A stretch of DNA of 64,000 nt, taken from positions 23,881 through 87,880 of the forward strand of contig JAVBPJ010000008.1 in the NCBI GenBank assembly GCA_031549665.1, read 5' to 3'. Within the stretch, counting starts at the first letter, position 1; each line of letters begins with the position of its first letter. The position numbers were made by a program, and so were the translations under genes. Below, piece by piece: positions 50,148 through 58,069 of this stretch. The notes beneath the pieces are model-generated. The model was not told the origin of the DNA. It was given only the letters and a program-made list of their open reading frames with translations, and made no database searches. Origin of the DNA: Rikenella sp031549665. Its GTDB lineage: Bacteria; Bacteroidota; Bacteroidia; Bacteroidales; Rikenellaceae.

Positions 50148-50180
50148 TTATTTGCAAGTTTGATTCATTCCTCTCTTCAT
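50148..50180 (-). CDS. Possible 10-codon leader peptide before terminase
   Basis: ATG AAG AGA ... AAA TAA encodes MKRGMNQTCK. Its TAA overlaps an ATG (TAATG) that would start the terminase one frame off its main frame. It is too short to judge by composition and is listed because of this exact overlap. Confidence 0.25.
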   Translation of the reverse strand: MKRGMNQTCK

Positions 50181-50247
50181 AACGGTTTGGGTAAATAGGA
50201 TAGGTTCGACTAGTCTACCCTAAATATAGAAACCGTGGGGAGGATTG
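50181..50247. other. Short spacer between mutS end and phage cassette, with imperfect inverted repeat
   Basis: It contains GACTAGTC at the centre of an imperfect dyad (about 50196-50218), and on the minus strand TATATTTA (50228-50221), a 7 of 8 match to TAnnTTTG that could drive the terminase. No tRNA or clear attachment-site duplication was found. Confidence 0.3.
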
Positions 50248-52887
50248 CTAAAGGCCCGTGATTTTTTTGATCTCGTTGAGCTTGTTGAGGGCCTCGATCG
50301 GGGTGAGCGAGTTGACGTCCAGTCCTTTGATCTGGTCGCGGATTTCGACCAGCACCGGATCGTCCAATTGGAAGAAACTCAACTGAACCCCCTCCTGCTG
50401 CGGGACAGGCCCTGCTGCGATGGGCGAGGGGGCGCCGCGCCGGCGCTCCAGATCGGCCAGCACCTGCTTGGCCCGTTCCACCACCGGACGGGGCATCCCG
50501 GCCATTTGGGCCACGTGGATCCCGAAGGAGTGTTCGGTGCCTCCGGCCACCAGCTTGCGGAGAAAAATCACCCGGTTGTCCACCTCGCGCACCGAGACGT
50601 GGAAATTTTTGACCCGCGGGAAGTGGTCGGTCATTTCGTTCAGCTCGTGGTAGTGGGTGGCGAACAGGGTCTTGGCGTGTGCCGTGGGGTGTTGGTGCAG
50701 GTATTCGACCATGGCCCAGGCGATCGACATGCCGTCGTAGGTGCTGGTTCCCCGGCCGATCTCGTCGAGCAGCACCAGGCTGCGCGCCGACACGTTGTTC
50801 AGGATGTTGGCCGATTCGAGCATCTCGACCATGAAAGTCGATTCGCCTTGCGAGATGTTGTCCGAGGCCCCCACGCGGGTGAAGATGCGGTCGACCACCC
50901 CGATGCGGGCCGACGAGGCGGGGACGTAACTTCCGATCTGCGCCATCAGCGTAATGAGGGCCGTTTGCCGCAACAGGGCCGATTTACCCGCCATGTTGGG
51001 GCCGGTGATGATCAGGATTTGCTGCTCGGAGCCGTCCAGCGTAACGTCATTCGGGATGTAGGGTTCGCCGATGGGCAGGCGCTGTTCGATCACGGGGTGG
51101 CGGCCGTCTTTGATCTCCAGCAGGTCGCCATCGAGTAGTTCGGGACGGCAGTAATTGTGCGCCAACGCCACTTGCGCAAAGCCTTGCAGGCAGTCGAGTT
51201 CGGCAATGGCCAGCGCGTTTTGCTGCAGTGCGGCCACCTGCGGACGGATCTGCTCCACCAGTTCGGCGTACAGTTTCAGCTCCAGGGCGGCGATGCGGTC
51301 TTCGGCCCCGAGGATCGTCTCTTCGTATTCCTTGAGTTCCTGGGTGATGTAGCGTTCGGCGTTTACAAGGGTTTGCTTGCGGATCCACCCTTCGGGTACC
51401 CGATCCTTGTGCGCGTTCCGCACTTCGATGTAGTAGCCGAATACGTTGTTATAGCTGATTTTCAGCGGAATGCCAGCCGTTTCGCTTTCGCGTTGTTGCA
51501 GGTCGAGCAGGTATTGTTTGCCTCCTGCGGAAATTTGGCGCAGGCGGTCGAGTTCGGGATCGACCCCCGAAGCGATCACGGCCCCTCCCCGGCCCGGAAT
51601 CAAAGCCGGTTCGGGCAGCAGGCGGTCGGCCACAAGGGATTGAACCGCATCGGTGCGGGCAAAGCGGCCCGCAAACCGGCGGAGCGCCTCGCAGGGGCTG
51701 TTCCGGCAAAGGGCGCCCACCTGGTCGGAGGCGGAGAGGGCCTTGCCGAGCTGCACCAATTCCCGCGGGTTGACCCGTCCGACGGCCACCTTCGAAGCGA
51801 TCCGCTCCAGATCGCCCACCTCGGCGATCTGTTCCGAAAGGGCGGCGGCCGCTTCGGCCGTGCGCATCAGGTAGCCCACCACCTCGTAACGCGGTTCGAT
51901 CTCGGCACGCTCTTTCAACGGCAGGGCGATCCAGCGGCGCAACAACCGCGCTCCCATCGGGCTGAGTGTCTTGTCCAAAATATCGACCAGCGAGGTTCCG
52001 TTTTCGCTCAGCGGGTGGAACAGTTCGAGGTTGCGGATGGTAAAGCGGTCGATCCAGACGTATTTGTCCTGATCGAGCCGTGCGATGCCGCGCACATGGC
52101 TCAGGTCGCGGTGTTCGGTATACTCCAGGTAGTAGATCACCGCTCCGGCCGCGCCCACGGCCAGGGGCTGCTGGTCGAGGCCGAATCCTTTGAGCGACGT
52201 GGTGCCGAACTGGCGCAGGAGCTTTTCGCGGTTGCTCTCCACGTTGAACGCCCACTCGTCCAGCCGGTAAGTGTAGTAGCGGTCGCCGAAGGCTTCGCGG
52301 AAGAAAGATTCGTCGCCGCGGCGGTAGACCACCTCTTTGGGAGCGAAGTTGGCCAGCAGTTTGTCGATGTAGTCGACAGTTCCCTCGGCGGCGTAGAACT
52401 CGCCCGTCGAAATGTCGATCAGGGCCGCTCCCACACGTCCCTTGGGGCCGAAACAGAGGGAGGCCAGGTAGGTGTTCTCCTTGTGATTGAGGATGTTGTC
52501 GTGGAACGTGATGCCGGGGGTAATCAGCTCGGTCACTCCCCGCTTGACGATTCCTTTGGCGGTTTTCGGATCCTCCAACTGTTCGCACACGGCCACCCGC
52601 TGCCCCGCCCGCACCAGCTTGGGCAGGTAGACGTCGAGGGCGTGGTAGGGAAATCCGGCCAGTTCGACACTCGAAGCGGCTCCGTTGGCCCGCTTGGTGA
52701 GGGTGATGCCCAGGATGCCGCTGGCGGTGATGGCGTCGGTGCCGAATGTTTCGTAGAAGTCACCCGCACGGAACAGCAAAATGGCGTCGGGATGCTGCGC
52801 CTTGATCTGCTGGTATTGCCGCATCAGCGGGGTCAGCGCGTACTTGGGTTCGGCGGAGGTCGTCTCTTTTTCGGCGCTTTTACTCAT
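50248..52887 (-). CDS. mutS: DNA mismatch repair protein MutS
   Basis: An 879-residue mismatch-recognition ATPase. The N-terminal mismatch-binding domain shows LFRAGDFYETFGTDA (the Phe-x-Glu wedge is FYE), then connector, lever and clamp domains, and the ABC ATPase with GPNMAGKSALLRQT, the signature STFMVEMLES and LDEIGRGTSTYDG. Length is normal. A TATCTTTG box lies in the last codons of mqnC upstream, with a predicted start 1-2 nt before the ATG, so an essentially leaderless transcript is expected in addition to read-through from mqnC. Confidence 0.97.
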   Translation of the reverse strand: MSKSAEKETTSAEPKYALTPLMRQYQQIKAQHPDAILLFRAGDFYETFGTDAITASGILGITLTKRANGAASSVELAGFPYHALDVYLPKLVRAGQRVAVCEQLEDPKTAKGIVKRGVTELITPGITFHDNILNHKENTYLASLCFGPKGRVGAALIDISTGEFYAAEGTVDYIDKLLANFAPKEVVYRRGDESFFREAFGDRYYTYRLDEWAFNVESNREKLLRQFGTTSLKGFGLDQQPLAVGAAGAVIYYLEYTEHRDLSHVRGIARLDQDKYVWIDRFTIRNLELFHPLSENGTSLVDILDKTLSPMGARLLRRWIALPLKERAEIEPRYEVVGYLMRTAEAAAALSEQIAEVGDLERIASKVAVGRVNPRELVQLGKALSASDQVGALCRNSPCEALRRFAGRFARTDAVQSLVADRLLPEPALIPGRGGAVIASGVDPELDRLRQISAGGKQYLLDLQQRESETAGIPLKISYNNVFGYYIEVRNAHKDRVPEGWIRKQTLVNAERYITQELKEYEETILGAEDRIAALELKLYAELVEQIRPQVAALQQNALAIAELDCLQGFAQVALAHNYCRPELLDGDLLEIKDGRHPVIEQRLPIGEPYIPNDVTLDGSEQQILIITGPNMAGKSALLRQTALITLMAQIGSYVPASSARIGVVDRIFTRVGASDNISQGESTFMVEMLESANILNNVSARSLVLLDEIGRGTSTYDGMSIAWAMVEYLHQHPTAHAKTLFATHYHELNEMTDHFPRVKNFHVSVREVDNRVIFLRKLVAGGTEHSFGIHVAQMAGMPRPVVERAKQVLADLERRRGAPSPIAAGPVPQQEGVQLSFFQLDDPVLVEIRDQIKGLDVNSLTPIEALNKLNEIKKITGL

Positions 52888-52891
52888 AGGG

Positions 52892-52899
52892 CAAAGATA
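52892..52899 (-). promoter_or_regulatory. -7 element TATCTTTG for mutS
   Basis: Reverse complement of CAAAGATA. It lies between the mqnC stop and the mutS ATG, only 5 bp from the latter. Confidence 0.5.
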
Positions 52900-52905
52900 C
52901 TTTTT

Positions 52906-54003
52906 TTACCGCAATTCGTACGCCTGGTTGCGCAGGGCGGGGGTGAAACCCGCCGCGCGGATGGCGGCCTGCATTCCGGCGGCGTCGAGGGTATGGAACG
53001 ATCCGGCGCTACTCACCACGTTCTCTTCGATCATGATCGATCCCATGTCATTGGCCCCGCCGTGCAGGGCCATTTGAGCGGCAGGGATTCCCACGGTCAG
53101 CCACGAAGCCTGTATGTTGGGTACGTTGGGCAGCATCAGGCGGGAGAGGGCCACCATGCGCAGAAATTCGGCGATGGACGACCCGCCCGCAACTCCCTCC
53201 GCCGCGAGCGCCGTTCCCCCGCCCTGAAACGGCCAGGCGATGAAGGCGAGGAATCCGGGGGTCCCCTCCGGTTTTTCGGCCTGCAACTTCCTTATTTTCA
53301 ACAGGTGTTCAATCCGATGGAGGGGTTGCTCCACATGGCCGTACATCATCGTGGCCGAGGTGAGCAGCCCCAGCCGGTGGGCCTGCCGCATCACCTCGAT
53401 CCACACGTCGGCCGAGCATTTGCCGGGCGAGATGCGGCGGCGGATGTCGTTGTCCAGTATTTCGGCCCCCGCTCCGGGCAGCGAGTCGAGGCCGGCGGCA
53501 GCCAGACGTTCCAGTACCTCGCTGAACGAAAGTCCCGACAGGCGGGCCAGGTGGGCTACCTCGGGCGGCCCCAGCGCGTGGAGCTTCACCGACGGATACT
53601 CCTGTTTGAGCCACCGGAACAGCTCCTCGTACCACGGCAAATCGAGCCGGGGATGCAGCCCCCCCTGCAACAGCAACTGATCGCCGCCCAGGGCGAGCAT
53701 CTGTTCAACCTTTTCGCGGTACTCCCCGCGGGTGGTGATGTAAGCCCGTCCGGTGTCGGCCAAACGGCAGTGGAAATTGCAGAAACGGCACCCCGACACG
53801 CAGACGTTGGTGATGTTCACGTTGCGGTCGATCTGCCAGGTAACCACCTCCTCGGTGTGGGGGTGCAGGCGGCGGCGGACCACATCGGCCGAAGCCATCA
53901 GGGCCGACAGAGGCGCCCGTTCCCAAAGCGCCAACCCCTCGTCCGGGCCGAGCCAGTCGAGCTCTTCGGCCCGGCGACAAATATCCCTCAAAAAAGTGTC
54001 CAT
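52906..54003 (-). CDS. mqnC: Cyclic dehypoxanthinyl futalosine synthase (radical SAM)
   Basis: A 365-residue radical SAM enzyme of the futalosine menaquinone pathway, cyclising dehypoxanthinyl futalosine. The cluster motif is CVSGCRFC (Cys68, Cys72, Cys75). Family blocks include LLLQGGLHPRLDLPWYEELF, HALGPPEVAHLARLSG, GAGAEILDNDIRRRISPGKC and GANDMGSIMIEENVVSSAG, which fit MqnC better than MqnE. The ATG at 54003 lies about 5 nt after the predicted transcript start; an upstream in-frame extension overlaps the purH promoter and is rejected. mutS follows 18 bp later. Confidence 0.9.
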   Translation of the reverse strand: MDTFLRDICRRAEELDWLGPDEGLALWERAPLSALMASADVVRRRLHPHTEEVVTWQIDRNVNITNVCVSGCRFCNFHCRLADTGRAYITTRGEYREKVEQMLALGGDQLLLQGGLHPRLDLPWYEELFRWLKQEYPSVKLHALGPPEVAHLARLSGLSFSEVLERLAAAGLDSLPGAGAEILDNDIRRRISPGKCSADVWIEVMRQAHRLGLLTSATMMYGHVEQPLHRIEHLLKIRKLQAEKPEGTPGFLAFIAWPFQGGGTALAAEGVAGGSSIAEFLRMVALSRLMLPNVPNIQASWLTVGIPAAQMALHGGANDMGSIMIEENVVSSAGSFHTLDAAGMQAAIRAAGFTPALRNQAYELR

Positions 54004-54011
54004 TCGAAAGG

Positions 54012-54019
54012 CAAATGTA
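54012..54019 (-). promoter_or_regulatory. -7 element TACATTTG for mqnC
   Basis: Reverse complement of CAAATGTA, back to back with the purH box 14 bp away. The predicted leader is about 5 nt. Confidence 0.55.
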
Positions 54020-54033
54020 CGCAGAAAAAACGC

Positions 54034-54041
54034 TACCTTTG
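54034..54041 (+). promoter_or_regulatory. -7 element TACCTTTG for purH operon
   Basis: An exact consensus match. The predicted start near 54045 gives a leader of about 23 nt before GTG 54068. Confidence 0.6.
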
Positions 54042-54067
54042 CTGCTTGAACCAGTAAGTATCTCCAC

Positions 54068-55594
54068 GTGAAAAAAATCAGCAGCGCACTCATTTCGGTC
54101 TACTACAAAGAGGGACTGGCCGAGATCGTCAAAGAGCTTGACAAACAGGGAGTCGCCATCTACTCTACCGGCGGCACGCAAACCTTTATCGAAGAACTGG
54201 GCATCCGGGCCCTGCCCGTCGAAGGGCTGACCGGCTATCCGTCCATCCTCGGCGGTCGGGTCAAGACCCTCCATCCGAAAGTGTTCGGTGGCATCCTCGC
54301 CCGCCGCGAAAACCCCACCGACCTGGAACAGCTCGGCCAGTACGAGATCCCGGCCATCGACCTGGTGATCGTCGACCTGTACCCCTTCGAGCAAACCGTC
54401 GCCAGCGGAGCCGAAGAGCAGGCCATCATCGAAAAAATCGACATCGGAGGCATTTCGCTCATCCGCGCCGCCGCCAAAAACCACAAAGACGTGGCGATCG
54501 TCCCCAGCGTGGCCCAATACGGCTACCTGCTCGAACTGCTGCAATCGCAAAACGGCGCCACCACCCTCGAACAGCGCCGCCACCTGGCCGCCGAAGCCTT
54601 CAACGTCAGCTCGCACTACGACACCGCCATCTTCAACTACTTCAACCGCAAGGAGCAGATCCCCGTCTTCAAGGCCAGCCAGGGGCAGCCCACCCCGCTG
54701 CGCTACGGCGAGAACCCCCACCAAAAGGCCACCTTTTACGGCAACCTCGCCGCCCAGTTCGAACAGCTGTGGGGCAAGGAGATTTCGTACAACAACATGC
54801 TCGACATCGACGCCGCCATCGGCCTGATGAATGAGTTCCGGGACGACGCCCCCACCTTTGCCATCCTCAAGCACAACAACGCCTGCGGCGTGGCCACCCG
54901 TTCCACCCTGCTCGAAGCGTGGAGCGACGCGCTGGCCGGCGATCCCATCTCGGCCTTCGGCGGCGTGCTGATCGGCAACCGCCCGATCGACCGCAGCACC
55001 GCCGAAAAGATCAACGAGCTGTTTTTCGAGGTCATCCTCGCACCGGGCTACGCCCCCGAGGCGCTCGAAATACTGAAAAGCAAGAAAAACCGCATCATCC
55101 TCAAGCGTCAGGCAACCGCCCCTGCCATCGAACAGTTCCGTTCGCTGCTGGGAGGCGTGGCCGTGCAAGAGCGCGACCACCAGGTAGGCGGCCTCGACAC
55201 CCCCGCAACCCTGATGACGGCCAAGGGAGTAACCCCCGCCGAACTGGCCGACCTGATCTTCGCCAACAAACTGGTAAAACACTCCAAATCGAACGCCATT
55301 GTGGTGGCCCGAAACGGCATGCTGCTGGCCAGCGGCATCGGACAGACCTCGCGCGTGGACGCCCTGCGGCAAGCCATCGCCAAGGCCAAGTCGTTCGGAT
55401 TCGACCTCCGCGGCGCCGTACTCGCTTCGGACGCCTTCTTCCCCTTTGCCGACTGCGCCGAAATCGCACACGGCGAAGGAATCGACATCCTGATCCAGCC
55501 CGGCGGATCGGTACGCGACCAAGACACCATAGACTACTGCAACGCCAACGGGATGGCGATGCTCTTTACCGGCACCCGCCACTTCAAACACTAA
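54068..55594 (+). CDS. purH: Bifunctional AICAR transformylase / IMP cyclohydrolase
   Basis: A 508-residue enzyme catalysing the last two steps of IMP synthesis. The N-terminal MGS-like cyclohydrolase domain (1-140) includes IYSTGGTQTFIEELG and GGRVKTLHPKVFGGIL. The C-terminal transformylase domain includes LRYGENPHQKA, the catalytic LKHNNACGVA and the closing IQPGGSVRDQDTIDYCN. It starts with GTG in a strong family context (VKKISSALISVYYKEGL, read as Met). mreB begins 15 bp later, so purH probably heads the elongasome operon. Confidence 0.95.
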   Translation: MKKISSALISVYYKEGLAEIVKELDKQGVAIYSTGGTQTFIEELGIRALPVEGLTGYPSILGGRVKTLHPKVFGGILARRENPTDLEQLGQYEIPAIDLVIVDLYPFEQTVASGAEEQAIIEKIDIGGISLIRAAAKNHKDVAIVPSVAQYGYLLELLQSQNGATTLEQRRHLAAEAFNVSSHYDTAIFNYFNRKEQIPVFKASQGQPTPLRYGENPHQKATFYGNLAAQFEQLWGKEISYNNMLDIDAAIGLMNEFRDDAPTFAILKHNNACGVATRSTLLEAWSDALAGDPISAFGGVLIGNRPIDRSTAEKINELFFEVILAPGYAPEALEILKSKKNRIILKRQATAPAIEQFRSLLGGVAVQERDHQVGGLDTPATLMTAKGVTPAELADLIFANKLVKHSKSNAIVVARNGMLLASGIGQTSRVDALRQAIAKAKSFGFDLRGAVLASDAFFPFADCAEIAHGEGIDILIQPGGSVRDQDTIDYCNANGMAMLFTGTRHFKH

Positions 55595-55609
55595 ACCAGG
55601 ACGCTCACT

Positions 55610-56632
55610 ATGGGACTATTCTCTTTTCTTACCCAAGAGTTGGCGATGGACCTCGGTACCGCCAACACCCTTATCATTTACAACGATAAAATCGTGGTCG
55701 ACGAACCCTCGATCGTCGCCGTCGACCAGCACAACAACCGGCTGGTGGCCATCGGGAACAAAGCCCGTCAGATGCACGGGAAGACCCACCAGAACATCAA
55801 AACCATCCGCCCGCTGCGCGACGGCGTGATCGCCGACTTCACCGCCGCCGAACTGATGATCCGCGGCATGATCAAAATGATCAAGTCGCGCAATTCGGTC
55901 TTCAGCCCCTCGCTGCGGATGGTGATCTGCATCCCCTCGGGATCGACCAACGTCGAGATCCGCGCCGTGCGCGACTCGGCCGAACACGCCGGCGGACGCG
56001 AAGTATACATGATCTACGAACCGATGGCCGCCGCCCTGGGGATCGGCCTCGACGTGGAAGCCCCCGAAGGCAACATGGTCGTGGACATCGGAGGGGGGAC
56101 CACCGAAGTGGCCGTGATCTCGCTCGGCGGGATCGTCTGCAACGAAAGCATCAACGTGGCCGGCGACGTCTTCACCGAAGACATCCAAACCTACATGCGC
56201 CAGCAGCACAACATCAAAATCGGCGAACGCACCGCCGAAGAGATCAAAATCGCCGTGGGCGCCGCCGTCGATAACCTCGACAACCCGCCCGAAGACCACA
56301 TTGTCCGCGGCCCCAACATCATCACCTCGTTGCCGCTGGAAATCCCCATCTCCTACAAAGAGATGGCCCATGCGCTTGACAAGTCGTTGATGAAGATGGA
56401 TGTAGCCATCATGAAAGTGCTGGAAAAGATTCCGCCGGAACTCTACTCCGACATCGTCAAGAACGGCATCTACCTGGCGGGCGGCGGAGCGCTGCTGCGC
56501 GGACTCGACAAACGGCTCTATCAAAAGACCCGCATCCCGTTCCACGTGTCGGAGGATCCGCTTCGCGCCGTGGCCCGCGGGACCGGCATTGCGCTCAAAA
56601 ACATCGACCGGTTCTCGTTCCTGATCCGCTAA
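55610..56632 (+). CDS. mreB: Rod shape-determining actin homologue MreB
   Basis: A 340-residue bacterial actin that organises lateral wall synthesis. ATP-binding motifs are MDLGTANTLIIYND (phosphate 1), VVDIGGGTTEVAVISLGG (phosphate 2) and AGGGALLRGLDKRL (adenosine). The amphipathic N-terminus MGLFSFLTQE is present. It is complete and followed by mreC, mreD, pbp2 and rodA in the standard order. Confidence 0.96.
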   Translation: MGLFSFLTQELAMDLGTANTLIIYNDKIVVDEPSIVAVDQHNNRLVAIGNKARQMHGKTHQNIKTIRPLRDGVIADFTAAELMIRGMIKMIKSRNSVFSPSLRMVICIPSGSTNVEIRAVRDSAEHAGGREVYMIYEPMAAALGIGLDVEAPEGNMVVDIGGGTTEVAVISLGGIVCNESINVAGDVFTEDIQTYMRQQHNIKIGERTAEEIKIAVGAAVDNLDNPPEDHIVRGPNIITSLPLEIPISYKEMAHALDKSLMKMDVAIMKVLEKIPPELYSDIVKNGIYLAGGGALLRGLDKRLYQKTRIPFHVSEDPLRAVARGTGIALKNIDRFSFLIR

Positions 56633-56684
56633 GGCGGAAAAGCCCGGGAATCGGATTGACGTTCGCGGTTCGGACCTACAAGAG

Positions 56685-57551
56685 ATGCTGAAATTCCTAC
56701 TCTTCCTGCGGCGTATCCACGTGGTACTGCTTTTTGTTGTTCTGGAAGCCCTGGCCATTGGCTTTTTCGTCCGGAGCAACCTGTACTACAAGGCCCGTTT
56801 TGCAGGAATTTCGAGCGCCATCACGCACAACGTCTACCAACAGGTCGACCGGATACAGAGCTACTTCGGACTGCGGAAAGAGAACCAGCGGCTCGTCTCC
56901 GAAATCGCCGCCCTGCGCGGGCAGCTCGGCTCGTACCGCGCCCAGTCGCCCGTACTGTTCGACAGCCTCGCCTCGCTGCGCTACTACGATTACCGCACCG
57001 CACGGGTAATCAACAACAAAATCACCAAGCGCGAAAACTACCTCACCATCGACCAGGGCAGCCTGGACGGCATCGAACCCGACATGGCCCTGCTGACCGA
57101 TCAGGGCATCGTGGGCTACGTGGTTCGCTGCTCGGATCACTACTCCGTCGCCATCTCCATCCTCAACACGCAGGAGTTCCGCACCAGCGGGCGCATCAAA
57201 GGGAGCGAATACTTCGGGTCGGTGTACTGGGACGGGGCAAGCTACCGCGAAGTCATTCTGGACGAAGTGCCCAAATACGCCTCCCTGGCCGTGGGCGACA
57301 CCGTCGTTACCACCGACTACTCCTACATTTTCCCGCCCGACCAGCCCATCGGGCGCGTTTCGAGCTTCGAACTGATCAACGGCACCTTCTTCAAGGCCCG
57401 CGTCGAACTCTTCGCCGATATGGGGTGCCTGCGCCACGTTTACGCCGTCCGTTACCGCGACCAGCAAGAGCGCCGACTCCTTGAGCAGGGCATCGAAGGC
57501 GCCCGACTGGCCCATCCCCAGGAATCCTCAAACCGCCAACAACTGCCATGA
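56685..57551 (+). CDS. mreC: Rod shape-determining protein MreC
   Basis: A 288-residue bitopic protein: membrane helix (about 12-30), a coiled coil (about 45-85) and a periplasmic beta-barrel core with ARVINNKITKRENYLTIDQG and DTVVTTDYSYIFPPDQPIG. It links MreB to PBP2 in the elongasome. It overlaps mreD by ATGA at 57548. Confidence 0.92.
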   Translation: MLKFLLFLRRIHVVLLFVVLEALAIGFFVRSNLYYKARFAGISSAITHNVYQQVDRIQSYFGLRKENQRLVSEIAALRGQLGSYRAQSPVLFDSLASLRYYDYRTARVINNKITKRENYLTIDQGSLDGIEPDMALLTDQGIVGYVVRCSDHYSVAISILNTQEFRTSGRIKGSEYFGSVYWDGASYREVILDEVPKYASLAVGDTVVTTDYSYIFPPDQPIGRVSSFELINGTFFKARVELFADMGCLRHVYAVRYRDQQERRLLEQGIEGARLAHPQESSNRQQLP

Positions 57552-58069
57552 TACGCCTGCTTGGATACCTGCTGAGCCTCGCCCTGCTGCTGTTGTTGCA
57601 AGAGTTTATTTTTGACAACATCCACCTGGGCGAGTTGATCAATCCCTACGTCTACATCCTGTTCATTGTGCTGCTCCCGCTCGAAATCCGGGCATCGAGC
57701 TTGCTTTTGCTCGGATTCGTGGCGGGCGTGGCGGCCGACGTCCTTTCCGGAACCACCGGCCTGCATACCATTGCCGCCACCTTCCTGGCTTTTGTGCGGC
57801 CCGCCGTGGTCAACCTGTTCGTCGGCAAAGACGAGGTGCATCAGGGAGGCGTTCCCACCGCAGGCAGGCTTGGAACAAGCCGCTTTCTGCGCTACCTGTT
57901 CGTGATGCTCCTGCTGTTCAACAGCCTGCTGTTCACTCTGGAAGATTGGGGAGGCGAGGTCTGGATCATCCTGCTGCGCATTCTGCTCAGCACCCTTTTC
58001 TGCTGGATCTGTTGCTACTTCCTGCACCTGCCCCTGATCCGGAAAAAATCACTGCCCGATGGACGCTGA
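57548..58069 (+). CDS. mreD: Rod shape-determining protein MreD
   Basis: A 173-residue integral membrane protein with five to six hydrophobic helices, assigned as MreD from size, topology and position between mreC and pbp2. Sequence is poorly conserved in this family. It overlaps mreC by 4 bp and the PBP2 gene by 11 bp. Confidence 0.88.
   Translation: MIRLLGYLLSLALLLLLQEFIFDNIHLGELINPYVYILFIVLLPLEIRASSLLLLGFVAGVAADVLSGTTGLHTIAATFLAFVRPAVVNLFVGKDEVHQGGVPTAGRLGTSRFLRYLFVMLLLFNSLLFTLEDWGGEVWIILLRILLSTLFCWICCYFLHLPLIRKKSLPDGR

Noticed and set aside
50190..50220. T-loop-like GGTTCGACTAG as a tRNA end or attachment site
   Set aside because: No acceptor, D or anticodon arms can be folded, and the T-stem would not pair.
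44315..50250. GAAACCG shared near both edges of the phage cassette as a possible attachment-site duplication
   Set aside because: Only 7 bases match before the sequences diverge, which is expected by chance.
51157..54057. 966-codon plus-strand frame over mutS and mqnC
   Set aside because: It crosses two well-supported minus-strand genes and a promoter, and its product is low-complexity with no family motif.
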